DNA of 64,000 nt from Agaricus subrufescens (GCA_029945375.1 CM057065.1:62001-126000); one strand, 5' to 3'; shown: positions 11,606 through 21,621, counted from the first letter of the stretch. The notes: generated by a model not told the origin, from the letters alone. Program-made: numbers and translations.

Positions 11606-12950
11606 ATGTCACTGGAGCAACGTTCGCAAATCTTGGCCACACCCTTGGAAATACCCAATGCCTTTTGTGTGTTCGTTTGTTTCTGCTGACCCGATTTCTC
11701 CTTATTTTCAACAACTTAGTTCGGTCTGAAGGCTTGCGGTTTAGTTCGGGCGGCGGATTTACGCTCTGGGCTCAGGAGGGCTTCGTTTTAGAGGTAAGTG
11801 CCGTCTTGAAAACATTTCACCGCCTAACACCGTCAAAGAATGGTTCCCAATTGCCTTTGGTACACACTCCTATCATACCTTCGTCTTTTCACTCGGAGAC
11901 GACTCTCATGGTAAGTGACCTCAAAGCATATCTCATATAATCTGACAAATGGTCAAATCTGGCGCAGTCAACGCTTGACCTGGCGAGATCCTCCTTATCT
12001 ACTGAAACGGCGTCCAGACAAATTGCTGAAAGCAGCGGCGCTATCGAATTAGGTTCCATGTCAGAAGCTCATCAGACTTTAACAAGTCTTCAAGCGGGCG
12101 CTCCATCGTCTACAGCTTCTTCCCCCATTTTGGTTCGGGCTCATCATCGTTGTGGTTCCAATGAAGATTCGCTTCCTCGCTCTATCAATTGTAACTCTAC
12201 ATCAGACGACAGCTCTTTCCTGGATAGTGCAAGCTTCTCCCCTCCCACCGACTTTGATTTTGATTCTCCTACCGAAACATCTTCCATAAGTGCTACCGAC
12301 CATCTACCTGAAGATATCCCGTATATGAGGTTTGATGTCATTACCCTCCTCTCAGGATTGAGGGAAATGGGATATTTCGCTTCTGAGATTGCTGTTGCTG
12401 TGAATGATGTCTCCACACCATTCAAAAGCCAAATTTGTGCTCTTCTGGTGGATTTTATGGAGGATGTGAAGAAAAGAATAAGCGACATAATCGAATTAGG
12501 CGTCTACATAGAGGGTGTTGTAGAACGGTATGTTGGTCCCTGATATACAGGCAAATTCGCTCACGTTCAGTTTGCAGGGTAACTCACATTCTGGTTCGAG
12601 CTAGACATAAGACACGACCCGCTTTAGATCAGAACCTTATTTTCCGTGATGAGGTACGTGAGGCGGTGGTCGAGTTGCTACATCACGAGCTCGACTTTCA
12701 AGCCCGTCTTCCTCAAATCATTCGACTCGGGATGCGCCTCGGCATCTTAGAACGCCTGATCAGAATCGAGATTTTGCTGCAGCAGCCGGAGGAACAACTA
12801 TTAACACCCGGCTTGCTCACGGTTCAAGCGCACGCGCTCTCAATTCAAGTGCACTACAACAAATTTCTAAACGAATATCGCTTCAAATCGGATATCCTTT
12901 TGGGTAGGAGTAAGATTTTACGTACTTCCTTCGGTGGCTTCTTCGTTTAA
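11606..12950 (+). CDS. Hypothetical protein with helical C-terminal half
   Basis: Exons 11606-11666, 11720-11793, 11839-11910 and 11968 to about 12532, then a last exon from about 12579. Phases agree at every junction and the donors are GTGTGT, GTAAGT, GTAAGT and GTATGT. The product is not recognised. Start ATG gives MSLEQRSQILATPLEIPN. Residues after about 90 are Ser/Asp-rich and probably disordered (SDDSSFLDSASFSPPTDFDF). The second half is helical and amphipathic: YMRFDVITLLSGLREMGYF, VKKRISDIIELGVYIE, and VREAVVELLHHELDFQ followed by LPQIIRLGMRLGILERL. It may end at 12950, or a further intron at a GTAGGA donor (about 12905) may extend it to about 13250 through an A/T palindrome; I prefer the shorter form. 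It lies directly upstream of the YLESSHPSLLG paralogues and shares general helical character but no clear motif with them. Confidence 0.5.
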
Positions 12951-13332
12951 CATATCGCTGTTATTGTTACGTGAATCAAAGGCTTCTGTGGGTCACAGGG
13001 CTGGCGCTATCTGTTGTTGTCATTGACAGCGGCAACAAAATACGTCCAATTATTACTCCCAACACAAACTGTCCTGAAAAAAAAAATTTTTTTTCGGGAG
13101 AAAATCTGATCATCTATCTCCTATGGCTACGGGATTGTTTGGATGGGGCCAGCTGTCACATTTTTAGTGCGTCGACTTCACGATTCTTTATGTCATTAGT
13201 AGCCTTCGATCGGATCCATCCCCAAAATTTCGTGACAAACCTCAGTCCATAGACTGTTGGGTCAGGCTTGCGGGAACGTGCAGTCGAACACATTTATATG
13301 AACAGGTGAAATTTTCTTTGTTACTCTTATCA
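12951..13332. repeat. Spacer with A10T8 palindrome
   Basis: A run of ten A followed directly by eight T lies at 13077-13094, flanked by CCTG and CGGGAG. A nearly identical A10T8 palindrome occurs at 14167-14184. The region could alternatively be a 3' extension of the preceding gene; no independent gene is supported. Confidence 0.4.
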
Positions 13333-13968
13333 ATGGACGATGATCTCAGTTACCTTGAGTCCTCCCATCCTTCTTTGCTGGGCCACGACGTGCTTGATGC
13401 TGAGCCTGTAGATGAAATCGTGCTCGGGGATGAATATTTTGACAGTCACCCACTCCGGGCCGTCATAGGAGGTTTGATAAGCTATGGAAAGGTGCGTATT
13501 ATCCTTCAACTCGATAGCTGATCTTGATTTGTTGAATTCTTAGTGTGATGGCTCAATGGTGGCCCGTCGTGAGTCCGCTTCGAGTATTGTATTCGAGATA
13601 GCGCGTTTGGTACACAGGACGAAAGTAAGTACTGGACTTAACGTTTGTAGCACTCCCTTCATTTCCTTTGAGCTAGGAGGGGCTTGACGAACAAAATTTC
13701 TTGATCGATGAAAGTCTCTCTACTCTCAAATTTCTCAACAGAGAAAATATCAGCCCTGAGCTTGGAGCTGAGATTGAGGCTATTCTAGCCGGAGCAGCAG
13801 AATTTATGAGGGTGAGTTTCTTTACCTGGCCAATGTGTGTTTTATATTTATCTTTTTTCTTAGCGCGGAAATCGCATTCGTCAACTCCTTCACTCCTGGG
13901 AAGAAGACCTTGGTTATCTTCACTCCGGACTGCAACAGTTAGATGTGAAGCCACTGTTTTCCTGCTGA
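13333..13968 (+). CDS. Small tandem paralogue 1, YLESSHPSLLG family
   Basis: Four phase-0 exons, 13333-13491, 13544-13624, 13677-13811 and 13864-13968, give a 159-residue protein. The start ATG at 13333 gives MDDDLSYLESSHPSLLG, which closely matches the start of the neighbour at 14387 (MDNAIHYLESSHPSLL). Exon 2 is exactly 81 nt in both genes and all introns are phase 0, so the two share a gene structure and arose by tandem duplication. The rest is helical: MVARRESASSIVFEIARLV, then LSTLKFLNRENISPELG, then IRQLLHSWEEDLGYLHSG. No signal peptide, membrane segment, zinc motif or catalytic motif is visible. The family is unknown to me. Coding is supported by the paralogue's conserved splice layout, not by homology to a known domain. 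Confidence 0.62.
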
Positions 13969-14386
13969 ACGACGCGCAATCTGACGGGCCGTAATTCCTA
14001 GATGCTGTGTCAACGGAGGAACTTGATTTTCCACTGTGTTAAACAAACGAACCTTAGTCTTCTTATGGAACTCGGCCCTCCGGAGAATGCAGAAGTGGAA
14101 GTGACAAACCATTCACCCTGAGGGTGCGTTCACATCTCTGACCCTGCTTCGGTTTGTTGCGTTGAGAAAAAAAAAATTTTTTTTCAGGGGAGAGCCGATA
14201 TTACTGTTGTAAGGTTAGCACACGATTTACTCTAGCACACGACTCACCTCATGACCACGGGTCGGCTGTAGACTAGTTCAGTCACTGGGACGTATCACAC
14301 CACTCCGTTTATTTTCGGCTGTTCGCGAATCGATGTGCTGCTTATATATAAGTGGGTTGAACTCTAGATATTCATATGTTTGAACT
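13969..14386. repeat. Spacer between paralogues with a second A10T8 palindrome
   Basis: Ten A then eight T at 14167-14184, flanked by TTGAG and CAGGGG. The sequence just before ATG 14387 includes TATATATAAG near 14343-14352, a possible TATA element about 35-45 bp upstream of the start. Confidence 0.4.
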
Positions 14387-15093
14387 ATGGACAACGCTAT
14401 TCACTATCTCGAATCTTCCCATCCTTCTCTTCTCGGGAACGAAACCCACGGATTTGATGCACCTGCGGGGTTTAGCTATAATAGTTTGCCGCTCTCAGAA
14501 GTCCTGAGTGACATTGAGGGATGTTTGGATGTTGGTACACCAATTTGGCTAACGATCGACGCTCATCATTCACTTCCCAGATTAATGAAAGATTGTCAGA
14601 GGATTACTTTGTTAGCAGACGTGCGGCGTTTGCAGTTTTTCGGGATATCTTAGACATAAAGGTACGTATCACTCCACTCGTGACATGTGTCGCTCTGAAT
14701 CAATGAACAGAAACATGGCCACAAACAACGGACTATCATCGCACTAAGTTGCATGATTGTTGGGATCGAAAGTGTGAGGATGAAAAGTAATGCTTCTATA
14801 GGTTTCCTCGCCAATGTCGACCGATTTGCGGATGTATGTGTTTTTTTCGGCTAATATTCTGTACTGGATTTCATAACAAGCGTTTTCAGCGCGATATACA
14901 CTTCAAAGGCATGTTGACAAATTTAAAAGCTCTCAATCATAACTGTCAACTATTGATGGAGGAAATAGAGGTTGGTTCCATCTTTTCTTGTTTGAAGGAA
15001 CTGAAGAATGATTGTCTAGGTGCTGCGTCTGCAACAGTATCGTTTTGTCAAGCGTATCAACGAGGCAGTCAGCTCCTGGCAGCAAGAAAATAA
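14387..15093 (+). CDS. Small tandem paralogue 2, YLESSHPSLLG family
   Basis: Exons 14387-14530, 14581-14661, 14711-14833 and 14890-15093, all phase 0, give 183 residues. The N-terminal motif YLESSHPSLLG and the 81-nt second exon match paralogue 1. The intron 1 donor is GTTGGT, which is unusual but required by phase and by alignment to paralogue 1. Exon 2 encodes INERLSEDYFVSRRAAFAVF, equivalent to the MVARRESASSIVFE exon of paralogue 1. The C-terminal exon is longer and Cys-containing (NHNCQLLMEEIEVGSIFSCL, then GAASATVSFCQAYQ). Sequence identity outside the first exon is low, so the pair is old or fast-evolving. No known domain is seen. A TATA-like element lies near 14345. Confidence 0.6.
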
Positions 15094-15214
15094 TGGTTTT
15101 CTATTTCTTGATTAGCACCAGTGATAGTTGTTTATATATAGTTTGAATGTGATCGAATTCAATCGTGGGAACTTATTACAGGACATAACTGAGTATGTTT
15201 GTTATCCGTACTTG

Positions 15215-15437
15215 AACGGCCATCTTGGCCTTCCTATCTTGATTCACAAATGGTCTGTTGGACCTTTGTGTGATCGAGAAGCAGACCATATGGCCATCCA
15301 TATCTTAATCAGTGAACGGCCTGTTAGGCCTTTGATCGATGGGAAGGCTGACTGTATGATCATCCCTGTTGCAAACGGCCTGTTAGGCCTTTGATTGAGA
15401 AATGAAAAGCCGAAAACGGCCTGTTAGGCCTTTGGTT
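15215..15437 (+). repeat. Cluster of five GGYC-N5-GRCC hairpin motifs
   Basis: Five 13-bp inverted motifs follow each other at irregular spacing: GGCCATCTTGGCC (about 15218), GGTCTGTTGGACC (about 15252) and three copies of GGCCTGTTAGGCC (about 15318, 15377 and 15419). The last three sit in a near-identical context, AACGGCCTGTTAGGCCTTTG. The second copy keeps pairing arms through GGTC/GACC. No exon is supported in 15094-15555. Confidence 0.6.
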
Positions 15438-15555
15438 GACAATCGGATTGCGCCGCTGCAGGGTTGTTCGGTTTGGCATAAGGAATAATTCTAACCCTTT
15501 AAATTGCATTTTCTCACCCCATTTTCTGCTCGCTTCAAACGCTACTGCGGGCGAC

Positions 15556-16448
15556 ATGGAACATTGGAGAATCGTCGTCCTCGGTGACGGAAATGTAGGC
15601 AAATCTGCCTTGGTTACACAAGTAAGTTGTTAAAGACACACTCTTTTCATCCATCTCACTTATTCCCCCTACCATAGTTCGTTTTCAATCAATTCCTCGG
15701 TATGCTATCCTTTGAACATTCTATTGAACCTAGGCCAACTCTTCTTCGTTCACCATAATTTTAGAGGTCAAGTAGTTGTTACTTGCACGAGATGTCATCT
15801 GGCTGACTCCTCCAGTAGACCTATGATCCTACAATCGAGGACGCTTCCCGAAAACAATTCATGGTTGACAAGTGTATGTGTATAGTGGAGATCATTGATA
15901 CGGCTGGACAAGGTATGTGGCCTGCAGGAAGCATGAAATTTGTTTCTTTCTAAAAAATTCTCCCTTTCCTTGTAGAGGATTATGCTACTCTAAGGAATCA
16001 GTGGATCCGGTATGCATGCTACCTCTTATTATATTTTTTCTGACCTACGGTCTCCAGGCAGGGTCAGGCTTTTGTTCTCATGTACTCGATTACATCACAA
16101 GAGTCATTTCAACGGTTGGTAATGTTCCATCAAATGGTGGAGCATGCCGTACAGAGTCCTTCGATTCTCTTCCTTGTTGGCAACAAGTCTGACATGAAAT
16201 CTCAGCGTGAAGTATCAAAAGAAGATGGGGTCAGATTAGCAAAACTATTCGGCTGCCCTTTTGCAGAGACATCTGCCAAAACTGGTCAAAACGTAGAACT
16301 GATATTCACAAGTGTAGTCCAGGCCCTCAGGGGCAATTCGATTGTGCAAGAGGGGAATCAGCAGTTACCCAATAACTGGTTCATGCGGTTGGTATACTCC
16401 ATACTACACTTTTTTCCAAAGCTTTTTGCAACGTTCAATACCTGTTGA
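15556..16448 (+). CDS. Ras-like small GTPase
   Basis: Six exons, 15556-15621, 15678-15699, 15765-15766, 15819-15912, 15976-16009 and 16058-16448, sum to 609 nt and 202 residues. Nucleotide-binding motifs are all present: P-loop GDGNVGKSAL, switch I TYDPTIEDASRK, switch II DTAGQEDYATLRNQWIR with the catalytic Gln, NKSD, and ETSAK. This is the Ras/Rap effector-loop type rather than Rho or Rab. The third exon is only the dinucleotide AG: it completes a Glu codon between FNQFL and TYDPTIED, exactly the one residue the Ras family needs there. The C-terminus lacks a CAAX box; it ends FNTC after a hydrophobic, basic stretch (WFMRLVYSILHFFPKLFA), so membrane attachment, if any, would be unusual. Upstream are the hairpin motifs; no TATA is evident. 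Intact otherwise. Confidence 0.85.
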
Positions 16449-18640
16449 ATGTGAAGAGCATTTTGTTCTTGTCATATGAGATAGTTTCCGTATTGCTTTC
16501 CATTGCTTTCCTTGCTAAATCTTGTGCTGTCGATGTCATAACAATTGTAACATTTTAAAATTGAGCATTAATTCTCATTCCCACTCCGGGTCAACTCTGA
16601 GGTAGGATTTGTGTGATTCGGGTCATCCCACAGATCAAATATAGAGATTGGTGGGAATGCCAGTTCGAGCACATGACCCGTAACTTTCAACGTAACTTGC
16701 TCCGCTCTCCGCTAGTCCATAGCGGTCACCTATGCTGCATCCTCCACTGACCCCATTTGAGCTTCAACGGGGCTCCGTTCTACTTCACTCCTCCTTCATT
16801 TCAACCTGGCAGGGATTGGCCTTCTTGGCCTTCCACCCGGTCAATCGATGTGGAATGGTCCTTCCGGCCTTCCATTGCGCTGTAGACGAGCCACTTGTGC
16901 CTCTACTTCCACAATCGTGCGTCTCACTGGGGGCATAAGTCAGTCTGCTCAAGGTGCGTCATTCACGCGTATTCCTCGCAACTTGCTGATGAACCCTTAG
17001 TCGGTCTTTAACTGGTGTCTACCGTTCAATTCGATAGGAATGTTTCAGCTTTCGGTGGCCGCTCCTCTGGTAAACCGACAAACGTCCTCAATCAACAATC
17101 TGGAAACGCCACTCTGGCCTTCCCTCGTCAGTCTGTGATGGCCATTCTTGTCGTCATTCTTCTCCCACAAGAGTTGCCTATCTGTCCTCTCACACGTATG
17201 CCCGTATCACCGCTTTTCCTGAGTGTTGTTCGACAGCGGATTTCGAGAGGTAGTTACATCTATCGAGGCACTATCGAGAGTCGCGAACGGTATGTTGTTA
17301 ACAGTGTCCTTCACCTGATTGTGTGCTGACTTTAAGTAACGTGTACACTAACCGGCTTGAGCCGTCGTCTCTTACACATACCGGGCAGCCATCAGCCAGA
17401 CCTAGTGCACCCACGGCGGATATCGCTCTCCCAATGTGTTGTCTTTACGAGAATATAATCCCTGGTCTGTTCCTCCTTAGTCAGTCGTGGACAAAATGCG
17501 TCGCTCAGCTTCACCTTTACCCTTAGTCCCCCGAACTAATTTGCTGCGTGTCATGGAGCTCTTGGATGATGTAGGAGGTCAGAGGTGGATGCTCTGGGTC
17601 GGTTCGCTTGACGTAGACACTTCGTTGTCACTCGATTGATCTTACGGTCCTTAAAGACGCGGCCTCTCATTTGTGACGCACTCAGCATTTCTCTTCTGTT
17701 CCTGTCATTTGTACTGCTCACAATTTCTTCCACCGTAGTCCTTCACTCCAATCACGTGCTTGGTCATTTTGCATCAGCCGAGACGGAATATGCGGACGGC
17801 TCAGGAGTCAAGATTTTTCAAGCTATTCTGCTTATCAAGGTGAGCATCCTGGCGCTGTGGCCTATTGTCCAACTACTCACCCGATCACAGTGAAAATCTG
17901 GGCCAGGAGACTGTCTTGGTATCATTCCTAATGTGTCTCCGGCTTAAAAGCTAAACACCTCTCCCCTTTTTGTTCGTATCTCAGCTGTCTGTGCCTTGAT
18001 TTTCAAATATTGAGGTCTAACAATACGTTATCATGGCCGCGCATTTCAATCCTGGGGTCTAGGATCACAATCGTGACCCGATATGAGCAGACATCGTGAC
18101 GAATCTGGGCGATCGTGGATGAGTAAGCACTTTTCCTTCCTCCTTGTTGAGAATCTGTATACCCACGACGCGCTCACCGTCTTTGCTACGTTTTACATCG
18201 GAGCAGGAACGGCCTTCTTGGCGTTCAATCTGTTTAGTTCGCATGGAATGGCCCTTACGGTGTTCCATCGTGCTGTAGACAGGCCACTCGTGCCTCTACA
18301 TGCCAACTTTACGGGGCCCAGCAAAGGTGGGTTGCCAGTCGTGGTGGTCGTGGTGGAGTTCGTAATCGCGACTGTGATCGTAGTCGCACGATTACTTGTG
18401 GCCCACCAACGCTAGGGCCAACCCTACATATCCTAGGCCTAGACGTACTGTGCCATCCTTGCTGACTGAAATCTCGTTACCAGCTTGTTAAGCATTGGTC
18501 AAAAGTCGCTCTAGACCGGTCCCGACCCGAAGTCCCCGGCAATCCCTGGTTCATCACGGACCATTCGAGAGCAATGCCAGTATGACCTGAAGTATGTTTG
18601 GCAATCAGATATCTCGATATATGGCTAATGTGTGCCCAAT
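16449..18640. repeat. Gene-poor stretch with a diverged 94-bp repeat pair
   Basis: No convincing exon. The segments at about 16809-16905 and 18203-18299 align without gaps, sharing CAGG, GGCCTTCTTGGC, ATGGAATGG, CTGTAGAC and GCCTCTAC blocks. Each holds two GGYC-type hairpin motifs, degenerate in the second copy. An open frame at 17636-17893 has a hydrophobic run (ISLLFLSFVLLTISSTVVL) but no supporting splice or start context. Confidence 0.4.
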
Positions 18641-18644
18641 TTCA

Positions 18645-18812
18645 GATGACGCATCTTCGGTGACAACCTCAGTTTCAACCAGACTCTCTGAGAGACGAGG
18701 TAAAATTTCTTTCAAGGCTGTGAAAGAATATCAACGGCCCATTTACTAAAAGCTTGTTGAACTCGCCAACAAATACGGAGCCGGAAAGTACAATTTCATT
18801 TCAACGAGCGAC
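18645..18812 (+). pseudogene. Scrap of a peroxygenase (UPO/chloroperoxidase family) gene
   Basis: Two exon-like pieces resemble the middle of unspecific peroxygenases. After the acceptor TTTCAG, an open frame reads GDNLSFNQTLSERR. A GTAAAA/AAAAG intron of about 56 nt is followed by LVELANKYGAGKYNFISTSD. The intact peroxygenase in this window has DAAIGNNHDFDEGLFQE then FIQYSKKYGGGKYNLTAASE at the same exon border. The first piece needs a 1-nt shift to keep the DA(F/S)FGDN motif in frame, and the sequence loses resemblance after about 18812. The heme-ligand PCP motif and the C-terminal half are absent, so this is a dead fragment. The call rests on motif and exon-border similarity only. Confidence 0.45.
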
Positions 18813-18929
18813 AAAGTGGGGTCATCAAAGAGAAACACTAGACGAGATAGAAAGATATTAGGAATCTGAAGGAGGACTACGTAGAAAAAGATTCGACGAG
18901 GGAAGGATATGATGTAGAACTTGAAACAT

Positions 18930-19751
18930 GACTGCAACGTATCAGCGACGCCAGAAGACCGCAAAACGGTGGAATACAATGGCTGGCTTGATATATCGTG
19001 CATCGCGCTGGTTTCTCGCCCTCCCCCCAGGACCGCAGATCTACGCATCTTTGTACATCTTGTCCCGGCCATGGCGCAACAGTACCCTCCTTCAGCTGGC
19101 CTTGCGACTTAGTTCACTCTGGGCGACATCCTCCGTGCATCACTCTCGTCTCTCTCATCCAATCTGCCACCCGCACATAGACCACAGGATCCACATCTTC
19201 CACACGCACAAAAAGAACTACCGGACACTCCAGTATTACAGTTGATAAAGGAGGCCAGGAGCAAAGGCTACGAAACCGTCTGTCTCCCTTTGACAACTCC
19301 AAACTGGAAGGAGCGATGGGAAGGGATGTGTTTGTTGCCTAGTCACCTGTCATCGACGGCTGCATTTGAGTCACACAGCGTTGAAAAAGTCGGTGAAAAT
19401 CAGGATGAATCCAGATCTCGGGAAGAGACGTCTAACCGAGGCGCCGATCGATGTTGAAAAGAAAAACAAGGAGCGAGCCACCGCCGAACAATGGCGTGCC
19501 AGACCTGGGTTCTTGCAGGACGAAGTCACTATCACCAGGATAAACGAAGCCAAGAGTATCACGCTCATGATACCCGACTGGCTCGAGCTTGACGCAGAGG
19601 ACGATGGGATTCGTCACGATGCGGAGATCGTACAGTACCCCTTTCTCTTCGTCATCCCGCTTCTGATGGATCTTCCATTCTCTTCGCTTACAGGCTCTGC
19701 AGCAGGAGCTAGCCTGTGCCTCTTACTTCCATCAAGGTGGAGAACACGGTA
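18930..19751 (+). pseudogene. PRMT5: N-terminal fragment of PRMT5-type arginine methyltransferase
   Basis: Three pieces match the N-terminal TIM-barrel part of PRMT5 (Skb1/Hsl7 type). They are NGWLDISCIALVSRPPP (about 18974), LIKEARSKGYETVCLPLTT with WKERWEGMCLLP (about 19240-19340), and AEQWRARPGFLQDEVTITR with DWLELDAEDDGIRHDAEI (about 19480-19625). A GTACAG/TTACAG intron then leads to ALQQELACASYF. It is broken: an in-frame TAG at 19110-19112 separates the first and second pieces, and the second and third are in different frames, shifted somewhere in about 19370-19440. The Rossmann methyltransferase and beta-barrel domains are missing after about 19751. It is therefore a 5'-end pseudogene, probably from partial duplication of a functional gene elsewhere. 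Confidence 0.7.
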
Positions 19752-20021
19752 AGTATGACAGTTGGATAACATCAGTGAAGCGGACAGAAACGTTAACCGG
19801 AAACTTTTTGAATTACGAGCCCTATCCTGTTCAGCTTACACAGACAAAATTTAGCAGCACGTTCGTATTAGGTTTTTTATCGTGAATCATCTATGTAGTG
19901 GCCTGTGTCTGGCGTTTTAGATTGAAAAGGTCGTATGTGCTGGCAATTCTCATCAGCCTGTGTGGAGAAAGTCGAGGTCCTTGAGCTTGTGGGCGCCGGA
20001 TGCCTACTGCAGCTCACCTTG

Positions 20022-20390
20022 TCATTCTCTCTCGTCATCGGCTTCATAACCTTCGTAGTCGTTGTCCTCGCCCCCTCCTTCAACGTCGTCGTCTTGTTGT
20101 TTCTTCGCGGTGCTCCCACATTTACTACCCTCCAAATAGGCCTCATGCTCCTCATCGTTGGCAATGCAATATTCGTTACCAATCCCACCCACCTCCTTCT
20201 CCTCAGCGTCGTCTGTCTGGTCTTGGTAAGTCTCAACCTGTGGTTGAACAGTTTTCTCATTGCTATTCGATTCTTTTTCAGCCGGAACGGTGGATGATTC
20301 TTCGGTGAAATGTTAGTGATTAGTTGCTCGAAGTTCCTATACTACTTTACCTTTAGCGCTCTCAAGTTGTTCCGGTGTAATTCGAGCCAT
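20022..20390 (-). CDS. Small very acidic hypothetical protein
   Basis: On the minus strand, ATG at 20390 (MARITPEQLESAK) is followed by a likely intron (GTAAAG donor, CACTAAC branch) and a second exon ending at TGA 20022-20024. The product, about 110 residues, is rich in Glu, Asp and Gln: STVPAEKESNSNEKTVQPQ, then GNEYCIANDEEHEAYLEG, then DDDVEGGGEDNDYEGYEADD. No domain is recognised and the composition suggests a disordered protein. Other frames on both strands are also open here because of the repetitive GAG/GAC codons, so the choice rests on the sensible start exon and acidic composition. It could be a gene remnant. Confidence 0.35.
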
Positions 20391-21245
20391 TGGACTTCGC
20401 GCGTTCAAGAGATGCAAGTTTTAAATCGGATACTCAGAGAGTATCCTTTGCTTTTGTTTGGCTGACGCACCGGTATCTAACATTCTATCTACGCCCTCTC
20501 AATCATGGTATCCTGGCAAAAGTTAATGACAAATCGAAGAATAGGCACTAATTCCTATGTGAGTTCAACTATTTGCTGAGACTTTGAGTTCTGATCCTCA
20601 GGCTGTTTATTTATCGTATGAATCGTCAGGCGGGTTGCACAGCCGATTTGCGATTTCAGTATCCCACCCGACTTTGGTCCAACCAGAATCGCGACCATCG
20701 CAAGATCCTCGATTTTTGCACGTCGGTCACAATCACTGTTCAATAAGCGAGCTGACTTATCGAAACAATATTCACTTAAAGCGGTTTTAAAAATATTCAA
20801 ATATTTATTCGATAAGTCACTCAACATATGTAAACATTTTCGAACGAGTAATCAAGATAAGACCTGGATAAGGCATAAGTGTTATAAGGAATATCTTTTG
20901 AAATTATTTATTTACCAAATTGTTTGATAAGGCTTGAATATTACTTTCGATAAGACATGTGTATAGTTCTATACAAATGGTGACATACGTCACAATAATG
21001 TCACAATAACACATATACCTTATTTAAATCTAATGTTCAATAATCATTCAATATTCATTCAATTAGACATGTGTCCTATTGTTTCCCCGGCCCAGTGCCT
21101 AGTTAATCCGAGTCCCTTCGATATATGCTCATTTTCTAATATGCAGGGCATTGAATCTTATGCAATGATCAAAGGTTCTCTTGGTTATATGCCCCAAACT
21201 TATTCCCTCCACAACTCACCCTGAAATCTTACCTTGTAGTATTCA
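20391..21245. other. AT-rich spacer
   Basis: Strongly AT-rich between about 20760 and 21060. It lies upstream of the dehydrogenase scrap. No exon, repeat or RNA gene is recognised. Confidence 0.4.
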
Positions 21246-21621
21246 TGGACAGCCTCCACACCGAACTCTCCCACTTCAACATCCGCACCCTCATTGAACT
21301 AGGTTCATTCCGCACAGAAGGCATCTACTATCCCGGCTGGACCACCAATACTCACCCATCTCGGACTACAACGCCCTTCGAAAATCTTCTCAAGACGCTT
21401 TTGCGAACATCCAAGGAAACGAGCCTGGAAGTCCCTACAAAGCTATGGTAGCTGTTGCTGACATTGTTCGCAGTAAAGGTGTTGCTGAGGGGAAAGAGAG
21501 ATTATGGCCGAGGTATCTGGTATTGGGGGATGATGCGGAGGCAAATGTGAGGGATAAATGTCGGATGATTTTGGACTTGCCCGATGAATGGAAGGATGTG
21601 GTTAAAGGCGTTGAATACTAG
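21246..21621 (+). pseudogene. C-terminal scrap of a short-chain dehydrogenase (SDR)
   Basis: ATG 21246 opens SLHTELSHFNIRTLIELGSF and FRTEGIYYPGWTTNT, the strand-and-loop region after the catalytic Tyr/Lys helix in classical SDRs. The reading frame then has to shift near 21350 to continue as PISDYNALRKSSQDAFANIQ, GSPYKAMVAVADIVRSKG and ending DLPDEWKDVVKGVEY at TAG 21621. The Rossmann TGxxxGxG motif and the YxxxK active site are absent upstream. The 5' truncation plus the frameshift mark it as a pseudogene, probably the last exon or exons of a duplicated SDR gene. Confidence 0.6.

Noticed and set aside
17636..17893. Hydrophobic 85-codon open frame
   Set aside because: It lies in a repeat-bearing decayed region, and hydrophobic frames arise easily from T-rich sequence. 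No splice or start support.
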